The notes beneath the pieces are model-generated. The model was not told where the DNA came from and did no database searches. It worked only from the letters and a program-made list of their open reading frames with translations. Shown here one piece after another: positions 20,150 to 31,190 of a DNA stretch of 64,000 nt (the stretch's first letter is position 1; each line of letters begins with the position of its first letter). Position numbers and translations under genes: made by a program. Location: the NCBI GenBank assembly GCA_003184365.1, contig NKYR01000042.1, positions 237,964-301,963 of the forward strand, given 5' to 3'. Source of the DNA: Evernia prunastri (Eukaryota; Ascomycota; Lecanoromycetes; Lecanorales; Parmeliaceae).

Positions 20150-22816
20150 TTTGGTTGCTGGAAAGGATCGGTGAACTCGACTCGTGTCAAGATAGAGGCT
20201 GAATGAGAAGGATACAAGTACTGCAACTTTGAAGCGAGATTTTCGAGAGCAGGCAGAGTCTTCGACTCCAGACTATTAGGTGATGGTATGAAAACAGTCG
20301 TAGAGTTAAGCTCTTGGTGTTGTGTGCTTATGTATCGAGAGTGATGACCGGTGCTGGAAAAAGGAGAAAGAAGCCTGGTAGAGGGGAATTAAATAGTCCC
20401 TGGCAGGAACACAGAGTACTAACGTAGCCCATTGTTCGAGCCATTCCACCGAGCACATTGACACACCTCGAATGTATTCACACTACCTGCGGTGTTGAGG
20501 GAGCGCGGGGTTACTGACACTCCACGTATCGGCGCTAGAAGTTCAATTTTCCAGGAAACACTGGAAGAAGCTTTAGCCAACATGTGATTTATATATGTAT
20601 GTAAGGAATGGTGAGATACTTGAATGTTCAAAAGCCGAACATTCGGAGACTGATGCCAAAGAGAAGTCTAGTTCTGAGTTCAGTGTCAGGGAAGAGGCCG
20701 TTCGTTGCGATTGCCTTCTCGTATCAACAACGCACAGACGTCGGCACAGCAATTCATTTTCTCGTGTCTCAGGCAACGCCATCGGCTCGGATCGATGCTT
20801 CACTAGAAATGAGGGTCTTCCCCTCACCCCTACCACCGTCATCCGAGGAAGGAGTGAATTGGGAAGTCGCGGAAGCGTGGGAGTACAAGCTGGACAAGGG
20901 TTAAGTACGGCGCCCGCGGACGATAGGTGGTAGGTAGTCTTATCAGAACACAGCGAGCAACGCCACTACGTCGAGTTATCTTCCCCTTTGCGCTGCCTGG
21001 AGACGTAGTCAAAGAGCTCCCATTGATTGCCACCATATCACACCGTCGTTCACAAGCCGTGCGTACGATCTCTGATGCGAAATAAAGATCATAGTTGGAC
21101 TTCGCAAGTCGGCCGCATATTACCGTACATTTGTGCTGGAGATCGAATCCTGTACTGCCCAAATAGGCTTGAAGTCATCACGACTCTGTTATTTTTGTGG
21201 CATTGTGAGAAACAGCTCCAACTCTGGGCGAGAGTCTCCACTAGACTCGGGATCTGCGAAACCAGTAAATGATCATGACTATGGAATCTCTAAATCTTTA
21301 CCATTTGACGCAAGGGCCGATCAGAGACTTGACGCCATGTTGCAACCCTGGATCCATCAGATTGCGGGAGGGACAATATTTCTCCTCTCATACCGGGAAA
21401 TCGAGCAGGCAGCGGGCAACGGCATAAAGAATTTACGTCCTCGTCGCAGTCTGCTTTGCAAATGGATCTTAAGAAGGATGATACAAATCCTCAACCATCT
21501 TGCGACTTTGCATTGACAGTTGTGGGAAGAAAGGAGGAACTGGTGACCATCGATAGCCTGAGAGCTGTGAGAAGAACAAAGGTATGTAGGATGGGAAAGG
21601 CTGTAAATTATTTTACAAGGGGGGTGGGGGCGCCAAACAAGGTTCAGCAAACGCGATACATGGCGGCACCTTCCTAGCGTCTGCATCTGCCAAAACCATT
21701 CACGAAGTAAGGCGATGTTTAACATAATGTTATTCTATTTACATCTCTCGTCTTCTGTTACGAGTCATAGCTTGTGAGGCTATGACTGATACACAATACT
21801 CTAGGTTAAACCCCCGCCGGGCCTCATGGGCTGATTCGCATTTCTCTTGCACAGAAGAGGCAAAGAAGGGAAGTTCGATCGACTTGGGTCATGATATACT
21901 GCGAGTGAAAGATCCAGATTTTGATTCTATAAATATGATATAGAGCGGCCTCAGTCTGAAGCCTGATTTTGGTTTGCTGCTCCAAAGTTATTGCCTTTTT
22001 GTCGAAGTTGGTCTCGGGTGCTGCATTCTCTTAAGAATTCTGAGCGGTAAGACGGACCAATCACGGATATCCTCGGCCATCATGAGCACCCTCATTCTTT
22101 CCTCCGCCCCTTGAATTTTCGGCAAACGCAGGGACATGCTTCGCTGTTCTCTTAATTGCGAGAATGCATTGTGATCATCAATCAATTTGTTTTCAGGTTT
22201 CGCCTTCTCCTCCAGACGTACTTATCATCTCGCAAAACCTACATTGACAAAGTCGCCATGGAAGCTGAACCTGAAGGGGCAGGTGACAGTGTTAAGAGCG
22301 GGGCTGGTGGGATTCTCATGTGCCTTCAGACGGAGCCTACCAACAAATCTGGAATGGTCAATACCACGATGATGTTGAAGAGAGCAAGCAAAGCGCCAAA
22401 GCATCACAGGCCAAGTCTTCCCACTGTTAACCGCCAATCTCAGTGGTGGCACTATTCACTTTGACATGAGGTCTTCTTGGTAACGAGGCCTTCGCAGTGA
22501 CGAACTCTGCGCTGCATATTCACTCAGTCTTTGCTCTGAACTGTGAGGGAAAACCAGAGCACAAAGCGCTCATCGACATCAATACACGTTGGACTCCTGG
22601 TGCGAAGACTGGACTCCGTTAACTCTTCAACGTTCCCAAGACTCTCACAATAGGCTACATCTTACCCGGTATGCAACTCACATCCACCTTTGTTGGTAGT
22701 ACCTGCTAATTGAGACGCACCTTGTATAGCGTTGGTCTGTCGCACAAGCAGTCGAAGAGTCTACCTGAACAGCGCGCGGCGCCAACGACCGTCTGACAAT
22801 CCCTTGGACTTCCAGG
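20150..22816. other. No supported gene
   Basis: About 2.7 kb with many short frames, none longer than about 130 codons, and no domain or splice-compatible set found. The left 400 bp should be the promoter and leader of the coiled-coil gene; the right end is the leader of the methyltransferase gene. Confidence 0.4.
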
Positions 22817-24208
22817 ATGACTCGGCCAAAAGCCGTTCGTTTCGAATCATCGCGGAGAAAGCTTCAATCCAACCCAATCAAACGAGTCTTGGACAAGAAA
22901 CATGCAAAGTCATCTAAGAAGGAGAGGCCAAGTCAACGCATGGGTGTCGTGGAAACTGATGGAGAGAGACAGGCTGCTCGTAGCCAAACTGCACACGTTC
23001 CCATCAGAGATCCTTTACCTTCTGAGCGCGGTCCTGAGATCAGAACTTCGGATGATGTCGGACCTCACACTCTACGGCAACAAAATGAGCACAAAGAGGA
23101 GGAACATAGAGTGGAGCAGCAGAGAGTGGAGCAGCAGAGAGTGAAGCAGCAGAGAGTGAAGCGGCAGGAAGAGGAGCGGCAGGAAGAGAATGACAACGTC
23201 GACGGCGATCGCTGGAACGAAAACGGTGAAATGGGCTCCTCAAACGCAGTGACAGAAACGGATTCAGAAACAGAGCTCAACCCAGCTACAGCCATGGAAA
23301 AGTACTACAGTACTCTCGAATCAAGAATGGCCTTCAGGGTCATGCTCGGTGGCAGAAGGCATTTCGGCTACTACGCCAAAGACACCGACTCGCCGTTTCC
23401 CATCGGAAAGGCCTTGCGGGCCATGGAAGACCGTTTGATGGAATCTCTCAACATACGAGCAAGTGGGAGCCTCGTTCTCGACGCGGGATGCGGCGAAGGC
23501 TACGTCGCCATGCGCCTCGCCCAGCATGGAAAGATCGGCCTGCACTGCATCGACGTCGTCGACCGCCACGTCCTGAAAGCGGAGCGCAACATCGAAAAGC
23601 GAAAGCTGGAGGAGAGCATCACGGTCGGGAACATGGACTACCACGGCCTGGGCAGCGTCGCCGAAAAGGCCTTCGACGTCATCTTCACCATGGAGTCGCT
23701 GAACCACGCGCGCGACCTGGACGACGCCCTCGGCGGGCTCCAGCGCGTCCTCAAGCCCTTCGGCAAGCTCGTCCTGCACGAATTCGTCCAGTCGAACCGC
23801 GTGCGCTGCTCCAAAGATTTCAGAGCCGCGGCGGAGGTCTTCTTCGCCGAGAACCACGTCGCGTTCGTCAAGGAGGAGCGGCTCCGGTCGCTGCTCCGGC
23901 GGCACCGCTTCGAGTCCGTCCGGGTCGATGACATCTCGCCACACATCATGCCTCTGCTGCGCCTCTTCGCCACGATCGCCGCCGTCCGCGCCTGCCTCCT
24001 CCGCACGTGCCGCCTCGGGCGCTTCTTCGAGACCTGGTCCTCCGCGCCGGTCCTGTACGAGGGCGTCAAGATGCGCTACTGGAAGTACGTCGTGGTCACG
24101 GCGGAGAAAACGGCCCAGGCCAACGAATACCAGTACGCTTTGCCCCCGGCCGGGGCCAACCGGCAGCCGACCAGCACTTTTCAGACAAGGCGGTGGTTCA
24201 GTAGCTGA
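22817..24208 (+). CDS. SAM-dependent methyltransferase with charged N-terminal extension
   Basis: Single exon, 463 aa. Residues 1-160 are polar and contain pentapeptide repeats of the type RVEQQ/RVKQQ (15-bp DNA repeat at about 23111-23167). The class I methyltransferase domain follows. Motif I is VLDAGCGEGYVA (about residue 219), an acidic residue at the end of strand 2 (CIDVVDRHV) should bind the SAM ribose, and FDVIFTMESLNHARD covers motif IV and beyond, with VLKPFGKLVLHEF as the post-motif region. The order and the ESLNHA segment recall the sterol C-24 and small-molecule methyltransferase group (UbiE/Erg6-like), but the substrate is unknown. The catalytic half has very high GC and GC-ending codons, unlike the N-terminal half. 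No biosynthetic cluster is evident around it. Confidence 0.8.
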   Translation: MTRPKAVRFESSRRKLQSNPIKRVLDKKHAKSSKKERPSQRMGVVETDGERQAARSQTAHVPIRDPLPSERGPEIRTSDDVGPHTLRQQNEHKEEEHRVEQQRVEQQRVKQQRVKRQEEERQEENDNVDGDRWNENGEMGSSNAVTETDSETELNPATAMEKYYSTLESRMAFRVMLGGRRHFGYYAKDTDSPFPIGKALRAMEDRLMESLNIRASGSLVLDAGCGEGYVAMRLAQHGKIGLHCIDVVDRHVLKAERNIEKRKLEESITVGNMDYHGLGSVAEKAFDVIFTMESLNHARDLDDALGGLQRVLKPFGKLVLHEFVQSNRVRCSKDFRAAAEVFFAENHVAFVKEERLRSLLRRHRFESVRVDDISPHIMPLLRLFATIAAVRACLLRTCRLGRFFETWSSAPVLYEGVKMRYWKYVVVTAEKTAQANEYQYALPPAGANRQPTSTFQTRRWFSS

Positions 24209-25146
24209 TGAAATTGCGTTCGTGCTGGCTGGTGTTTTCTGGACCCGGCGCTGGGGTTTGTCTACCGAGGGATGGCGTGCTGGGACCTGGATGGTGCTGG
24301 GGTATGGATGAAGGGGGGGGGGGGCACATTAGTCTACATACAGTTCCTTGGTCAGGCATAAAGTTATACGTACATCGAGGGGACGGAGCGGGCGGGTGGT
24401 CATTCTGAGGATTGGGTGCAGGTCGCGCGGCGGGATGTGAGGTTTGACAATTTCAACGCTGCCCGGTCGGTGGATATTTATGAACGGATCCCTGGGACTT
24501 TTCTCGTTTCGTATTCTAGCGTGTCATTGGGGGTATCGAGCAGAATTTGGTTGATCTCTTATTTCAGTAGAAGCTAAGAAAGTGTTTTGAAGCAAAGAAA
24601 GGAAGATCTCACTCCAGCGACAACGAGCCACCTAACCTGCACGGCGCTTTTCTGCCTATGACAGCCAGCTTGGCTAGGGATGCCTATGGAGATGCCAGAT
24701 ATTGGAGGAGCATTCATACATGGCTGTTGGCACGTTTTCTTTTTTTTTTTTTTTTTGGATTGAAAACGGAGGTCTCAAAGTGGTGATTGTAGGTTCAAGG
24801 AGGGGAGGGAGGCTGATCGTTCGCTTTGAGCGGGCTGGGTTAGATGACTGGGTTGAACTCATATCATTATCAGGACCCTCGGTTACCCAACTAAATCACA
24901 ACAGGAGCCCTTGCAAGCTATTAAATGTCTTCATGTTACTTTCCTTCCTGCCTGCCTTCCCTCCTCTCCTCGCCATGTGCTCATGGCGACCAACGCAAGA
25001 CCCGACGAAACAAGTACATCCATGCCAACTATCTGTCCAAAACCGACCACGGGAGCCTACAGTTCTCTTGTCCCTGCGACAATCATATTAGCGACGGCTT
25101 CGGAGCGTCTGCAAGGCACCAAGGCACAACTTACGTGGGGAGGCCT
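24209..25146. other. No supported gene; homopolymer tracts
   Basis: Contains a 12-base G run near 24313, a T run of about 16-18 bases near 24739 and a CTTCCTGCCTG-type pyrimidine stretch near 24945. No coding-like frame. Confidence 0.5.
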
Positions 25147-25491
25147 TCAAGGCGCGCCTGTCTTCTCGTTGAAGGTGCGGTCGGGTTCGAATCGCTCTGG
25201 GGGGATCGGTTCCGGAACGGTGTCTTTCTTCTCGGAAAGGTCCCGGCTGGCTTCGAGTTTCTCGTTGTCGATGGGTGCTTGAGCGGTGGCCTTGTTCTTC
25301 TGATCTTTGGAACGCTGCTTCAGTCTTTCCTCGGCGGATTTCTGGCGCGCGTGTTTGACGCTCCATTCGGTGATGGGTGGCGGGGTGTGCCAGCCTGGGC
25401 TCGCGTAGACAAGGGGCTCGAGATAATTAAAGCATTTGTCTAGGAGGCTGAGGCTTGTGGAAGCTGCATTTCTGGGGGTGTCTTCGGGCAT
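25147..25491 (-). CDS. Small hypothetical protein
   Basis: An ATG-initiated frame of 114 aa, acidic at the start and rich in Lys, Glu and Arg from residue 45 (KHARQKSAEERLKQRSKDQK). It has one short hydrophobic, aromatic segment (LLDKCFNYLEPLVYAS). No domain, signal peptide or membrane helix. A TATA-like TATATATAG lies about 130 bp upstream on the minus strand (25618-25629). Not recognised; it may be a real short gene. Confidence 0.4.
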   Translation of the reverse strand: MPEDTPRNAASTSLSLLDKCFNYLEPLVYASPGWHTPPPITEWSVKHARQKSAEERLKQRSKDQKNKATAQAPIDNEKLEASRDLSEKKDTVPEPIPPERFEPDRTFNEKTGAP

Positions 25492-27391
25492 TCTTGGTGC
25501 AAGTGTGAATTGTTTAGGGCAGGAGGAGCGTGAGGAGAAGAGAGGAGTGTCTGAAGGATTATGTTAGGTGGATAGGATCAGAGGAAGAATGTCTGAGGGG
25601 AGAAGTTCATGTGCACCTGTATATATAGTGGCGTTCGGATCTTCAGCTTCCTTTAACACGTCTCCGAGCAAAGCCTTACAGCAGTGATTTCCTAACACGT
25701 GCAATCAGCCGATGGATGCTCACTCTAGTCGATCTCCGAGGAGAACGCCACAGCCACTGAATCACTAACACATTGTTGCAATCATTAACACAATGTTGGA
25801 TTCGCTGTGTGATGCTATCAACCAGTCGAAAATCCATGTAATATGTCGGCTAGAAAACTCCCACAGCCATGATATGATTACAAATACCTTTGAGAGATCC
25901 ATTCAGTGTGCCTAGACCAATCAGTACTCAAACTCGTCGATCACCGAGAAATGATTCACAGCTATAACACGTTCGGGCATAGCGTTCAGCCAAACCCTCG
26001 ACATGCTCGTAGGGAATACGGGATATCAAGAAAGCAGCTAGACTAGTCTGCATCCTGAGAAACTATGAATAGGTGCAGAAAAGTGTTATGGCCCCAACAG
26101 CAAGTGTGGAGCGAACACAAACCGATGTGAGTTGAATTGAGCATTATATACTGGTCTTCGCCACACCAGTGCGCTGTCCAAGGTTATAGAACAAACATGA
26201 AATACTGGTCTCCGAGTTATGGGTGCGCTGCCGAAGCTTGTAGAGCAAACGCAGGGGGAGTGTCGAATACGAGTTTTCTCCCAGCAAACACGTCTCTATG
26301 CTGATCTCCGACGCACAGTTGCGGTAGCCAAATTTGTAAAGTAATTTGTAGCGGACCCAATGTCGATTAGGAATTTGCCTGAGCAAATAGTTCTCCCGTG
26401 CTGATCTCCGACATACTAGATCACTATGTGCCAAACGCGTGTCCCGTCAGAGCAAACACCTCTTCTATACCGGCATTTGATATACCACAGCGATATCCAA
26501 CAAACTCGAGCAAACGTAGCGGGCTAAGTGCTGAAGTCAAGTTCTGTCTAAGTGACCCCTCTTTCAGGATGTTTTCTGCCGCCCAGGGCATCTTTACTCG
26601 CCCACGGTCCTGGGGCCCAAAGTCTCCCTGGAAGTATTTCCCCGAGCCTGTTTCTGGCAGCTTGATACCTACCAAGACTATCAAAATGAATCAATGTCGA
26701 TATTGCATAACAAGTTCACGGGAGCCGAGTAGATAGATCCTGAGCTTGCAAGCGTGTTCTGCTTGCATCCATTCCAGGCGTCAACGGTAAAATGAGGAAG
26801 ATGTTCGGCGCGTACAAATCTCAACCCACACGCCATTGGTGCCTAATCCCCTGAGCATTCCGAAAGTTGCGAAGGATTGAGTCTGGTTCGTGGCGGTCCA
26901 GCGCCATGGTACGAAGCCGTTAGATGAGAACGTTTGTGGGGTGAGCTGGACCATGGCTGAGTGGATCGTCAGCTTTTCCCGGATTTCACGATATGGAGAT
27001 TGAATTTTGCAACAGATTCATTGTCAACCTTCAGCTTGTTTATGTAGGTACTTATTATCAAGACATAGCAGTGCAGCATTGGCGACTGGACGCGAGACCT
27101 CGAAAACCGAGGCGGCTAAAGCTATTGACTTTAGGGCTAGTTGGACACATCAGCTGCAGGATGACGTATTTTGCTAATAGCCAATCATCACGCGCGTCTA
27201 AAATCCAGGTTTTTGGAGGCACAACACTGGTGGCGGCAACAACGACAACAACACACCAGGCCCTCCCTCTTAAAGTTCTCCAGAATCTTCTGTTCCTTGC
27301 CCCTTTCCCCACCGCGAAGTGCTTCTTTCACGCGAAGCGAACTCAGCTACTGAGGAAACACTCAACATCTGCTCCGTCAAACTTCACAATA
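25492..27391. other. No supported gene; degenerate repeats inside
   Basis: 1.9 kb without a convincing gene. It holds the decayed CTGATCTCCGA repeats (separate entry). The right end is the promoter and leader of the promethin-like gene. Confidence 0.45.
26151..26440. repeat. Degenerate dispersed repeat (about 45-bp core)
   Basis: Four diverged copies begin at 26151, 26205, 26301 and 26401 with CTGGTCTTCG, CTGGTCTCCG, CTGATCTCCG and CTGATCTCCG. The first three continue to a GCGCTG/GCGGTA box and an A-rich TAGAACAAA/TAGAGCAAA/TAAAGTAAT end. Spacing is 54, 96 and 100 bp, so this is a decayed minisatellite or eroded element. Confidence 0.5.
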
Positions 27392-28266
27392 ATGGCAGAA
27401 GCAATCAGTGGCATTGCTGGCGGCCTTCAAGGCTCCGTCGGTGGCATGCTCAACCAGGGATCAGCATGGCTCGACAGCATATTCCCACCAGAGAAGCGGA
27501 ACGAGCTCATGGCTAAGATATCCAAATTTGCAACCGAAAAGCCCATGCTTGCTGTGAGTTCCATTATCCTGTTTCTACTGCCGCACGACCACAAATGCTA
27601 AATGGGCCTTAGTCATTCATAGCCTCCCAAATCGCTTTAACAGGATTCCCTCTCGGCCTATTCGTCGTCATGACCATAACCGTCGTCATTTTCGCCCTAC
27701 TCGCCGGCCTGATCATTGGTCTCGTTGGCGCCGTCCTCTTCATCGTCGTCTGTGTCGGTTTTGCCCTCATCATACTCCTACCCACCCTATTTCTCACAAC
27801 GGCAGCGGCGACGTTTATCTGGTTATGGGGCATGGGCGGGTATTACATTCTCAAAAAGTTCAACAAGAAAGAGATCCCAGGTATTCATACGGATATGAAA
27901 GGAGGGCCTGGCGGATTGAAGGACCAGCTGGGTGCTCTTACAGGTGAAGGGGGACCCCAGGGTGACCCAAGTGGAGGGGAGAAACAGGCCGATGGTGGCG
28001 CCAAGGAGAACGGGAAGCCAAAGGAGGAGAACGGGAAGCCAAAAGAGGCGAACGGGGGCCCAAAGTATCCTGGGGGTTACTCCAAAGGCGGAGCAACGAA
28101 GCAGGTGAACGGTGTGGCAGACAAGGTTGGCAGTGCTGGAAAGGCCAGCGGGGTGGACGTGGGCAATCCGAAAGAGGCGGCCGATGTTGGCAAGCATGCC
28201 GGGAAAGTCACAAACGCCGCGCAAGGCGTGAAAGGAGGTGTGTCTGGAGCTACAGGGCTTGGATGA
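27392..28266 (+). CDS. Promethin/LDAF1-like lipid-droplet protein
   Basis: Exons 27392-27553 and 27613-28266 with a 59-bp phase 0 intron (donor GTGAGT, CTAAA branch-like site, acceptor CCTTAG); 271 aa. A short amphipathic N-terminus is followed by two or more closely spaced hydrophobic hairpins at about residues 60-130 (VVIFALLAGLIIGLVGAVLF, ALIILLPTLFLTTAA). The end is a long hydrophilic Gly/Lys/Asn tail with repeated ENGKPKE units. Double-hairpin size and order fit the promethin family, which works with seipin at ER sites of lipid-droplet formation. The tail is longer than in animal LDAF1. The ATG at 27392 is chosen because the frame upstream is leader-like. Confidence 0.7.
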
Positions 28267-30320
28267 GGGCGGTCCTTTTGGAGGCTGAAATTGCGTATGG
28301 CGGCTACTCGTCGTTTTTTTGTGAGCGGGCATATGGGACAATGGCTCCAAAGTAAGGCGTTCAGGACGTGTAATTGCTTGCGCCCGTCGGGTACACACTA
28401 TCTTCTCTGTCATATACCGTGCCACCGTGGAGGGCATGAACCTCTGTATACCTCTGCGCTTCACGCATGTACTCGAGAAACAGCACCAACACTAGCATTT
28501 TAGGGTCAGCATCGCGGTACGTCCTGGGCCAAAGGCTTCCGACAAATACCAGTGTGGCTCCATTCTACACATGTTCTAATGCACCCAACTTTTGTCGAAG
28601 CATCTCTGGCAATTGGACCACGGTCTTGACGGCTCATGGGCTGGCAGTTGGCGAAAGCATACTAATTGCGAGCTGCCTGCCGATCCAACCCTGCTCCGAG
28701 CCGTGGGCGGTAGACGGCGAGTTAGATCGGACGGGGAGCCAGTTGAGGTGCGTGCTGTTGTGCCATTCTGCAAGGCAACGGACCCTCGATGCCTGCTTAG
28801 ACGGCTTAAGGTATACGGTACGCTCTCTCCCCTGGTGAGAGTGTGGCTTTTGTTGGGAATGAAACCTAATGTGCTAACAGATGCTATGGTGGGCTGCTTG
28901 GAAGTCGAGCCCTTGGATGCATTGCGTTGCATCTCTATACATACTCCATTGAGCGGGTGGTCTGCCACAGGCCGCTTCTCCTGGATGCTCATACTATCGG
29001 CTGATATAGGAGTACCATCTCTTCTGACCCCTCGCTCGCCCGAGCTTGCCCCATCAGTACTTGATCTAACGCTTGCAGGACAAGCCTTCTACAACAATGC
29101 AGTACTGAGGTTAGCGTCACACTCGCGTACTTTATCTTTCTTGTATAAACAACCGAATGCTAGATTAGTTCTGCAAGCAACATCCCCCCCGCCCCACAAT
29201 ACAAACCCAGCCTGGCTTTTCTGCTACCGAAAACAACTTCGGATCGAGCCATCCACGGATAGATCGACATGGTATGATGATCTACACTCTCGGGTAACAG
29301 AGCTAGTAAGGGCGGCAGATGATTGCAAATAATCTCGAGAAATCCTACGACTTCGTGCATCCGCTCGGTTTCCCTCGCGCTCATATGAATCCGATCGAGT
29401 TGCCAATTACAACAAACAACATCCGTTGCGATCCTTCGGCCCGAAGTGCATATGCCATGCCAGCAAGAACACGATCTGGATGCGGTGACAACTGGCGAGG
29501 GTAAGTTTGCTCTTGACGTGGCTCCTGGCTCTTGATGTGGCTCCTGTTTGTTCTGTTGTAGTGCCTTGCTTTCCTTGTGAGAGTGCTATAAAATGCCCAC
29601 AGACGTTCGGCTTTCGGTTTTTTCATCATGCCTTTTTGTCTTATTTGGAAACATTTGAGCCGGCGTCAGAAGATTCGGCACCACTCGGGGATCATGTGCA
29701 GAGAGACGGCCGAGTCCCTCGTTTTCGTCCGCGAGAGCAAGAGTTTGCAAGCTGTGCGCTCTGTACGGTCTGGTCTCCGTCGCTGATTCGCCCATATTGC
29801 TGACTGCATGTCACCAGCGGCCTCGTCTCTAGGTCTTAACACATCGCAATGGTTTCCAACATGCTAGTCCCAAGGATTTGTCATTGCCGCATCAACCTGC
29901 TGGTCGTATGACCTCGATGACTCAGGGAAGCAACGTTGCATTCAATGCCGCCTGCCTGATTCGATACAATGGCCCGAACGTCTCCTGAACATTCGGCCTT
30001 CTCGTGTTTCCACCGAGACGAGACTGCGAGGGGCGTTGTTTTGGCGGTATTTTGCCTCGAGTCAGGAAAGGCTTCTATATAGATACAAGGGTTTGTCCTC
30101 TCTTCTGCGATTCACTTTCTTCACAATTCAGAGAATCTCTCTAGCTAGAAGCAAGTCTTGAGACTCATCACACACGTCAGACATCTATACTCACGGTCGC
30201 AACATACCGATTCCCCAAACACCTATGCGTTGAAGACTTCTTTGGCGCAGCTTCGATCCCGGCACATTTACATATACGCAGAAACACGTCTCCCATTACC
30301 ACACGCAGACGTGCTCCGAG
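28267..30320. other. No supported gene
   Basis: About 2 kb. The longest frame (28592-29332, 246 codons, non-ATG start) is rich in Arg, Ser and Leu with no domain or splice context, so I do not call it. TATATAGATAC at 30076-30086 may be the TATA region of the gene starting near 30321. Confidence 0.4.
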
Positions 30321-30923
30321 ATGTACGCTCCGACCTCAGAGACAAGCTTGCGTCTCCAGGAAACAGTGGAATCCGAGATACCGAACTCTGATTCTCAGAT
30401 CCTCGTCGGTGAACAAGGCTTCCGGTTGACCTGTTGTCAAGTGAAGGTACGTTGGGACTTCTCGATAGATAACTGTAATTGTCTTCTCTTTTCATTTTGC
30501 TTATTACTCCTGTTCTCCAAGGTCCATTCCGCGCCTTAGAGTCCTCTCAAACACCACGCACATCTCACATCTTCCCTCCGTCTCTACACAGAAACAGTCC
30601 TGACGTCTAGATCCTACAGCGACGGCTCCACGGAACAGCAACGCCCTTCTCGACAGCAACCCCACCGCACCCTATCGTCAAGCCTGTAAGTCACGAGCCA
30701 AATACCCGCTTTGAGGCTTGCAAACACTGACACCAAATATTCAGGCCAAAACGCCCATGACACCTCAGACAGTACGATCCTCGGCGGCGAGAAAACTGCT
30801 TTCACGAATACGTACTGGCTCTGTTGCAGCCCCTTGTGCCGCGCCGTGCACCATTCGTCCAGAGTTTACTGCCCCCGTTGCACGCATGTGAAATGCGGGA
30901 ATTGTCCCTGGCTTCCTGGCTGA
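30321..30923 (+). CDS. Small Cys-rich zinc-ribbon-like protein (5' exon uncertain)
   Basis: The last two exons join cleanly: 30611-30685 and 30745-30923, with a 59-bp phase 1 intron (donor GTAAGT, acceptor TTCAG). The end carries TYWLCCSPLC...YCPRCTHVKCGNC, a cluster of Cys pairs like the small zinc-ribbon proteins common in Dothideomycetes. The 5' exon is unsettled. ATG 30321 opens a fitting frame that could leave at a phase 1 GTGAAC donor near 30411 (about 200-bp intron), or at GTACGT near 30448, which is in the wrong phase unless another small exon exists. Function unknown; zinc binding is inferred from Cys spacing. Confidence 0.4.
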
Positions 30924-30962
30924 TGGATTCTTGAGGGATCGGGTTGCTTTGCTGTGTGGTGT

Positions 30963-31190
30963 CGGTGCTGGGAGAGCACCGATCCGTCGTTCCCACGTGT
31001 GGATCACTTGGACTAAGGCTCCTGGGTGGGGTGCTGGGAGCAGCGATCCGCCATCTCACGTGTGGATTGCTTGGACTAAGGCTCCTGGGTGGGGTGCCGA
31101 GAGCAGCGATCCGCCATCTCCCGTGTGGATCGCTTGGACTAAGGCTCCTGGGTCGTTGCTGGGAGCACCGATCCGCCGTCCCTCGTCAGG
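30963..31190 (+). repeat. 63-bp minisatellite
   Basis: Units begin at 30997, 31060 and 31123 (GTGTGGAT...CTTGGACTAAGGCTCCTGGG), exactly 63 bp apart, with a partial copy to the left from about 30963. Copies differ at few positions. Because 63 is a multiple of three, two frames stay open through it with 21-residue repeats, but no start or splice site ties them to a gene. Confidence 0.85.

Noticed and set aside
20595..20933. 112-codon and overlapping 98-codon frames
   Set aside because: Overlapping frames in two phases without coding preference.
23321..23944. 207-codon minus-strand frame
   Set aside because: It lies wholly antisense to the methyltransferase domain in GC-rich sequence, where antisense frames stay open by composition.
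25175..25195. GGTTCGAATC-like tRNA T-loop word
   Set aside because: No matching acceptor stem, anticodon arm or A box nearby; it lies inside the small minus-strand gene.
28592..29332. 246-codon plus-strand frame
   Set aside because: No ATG at its start, no domain, Arg/Ser/Leu-rich shadow-like composition and no matching splice partners.
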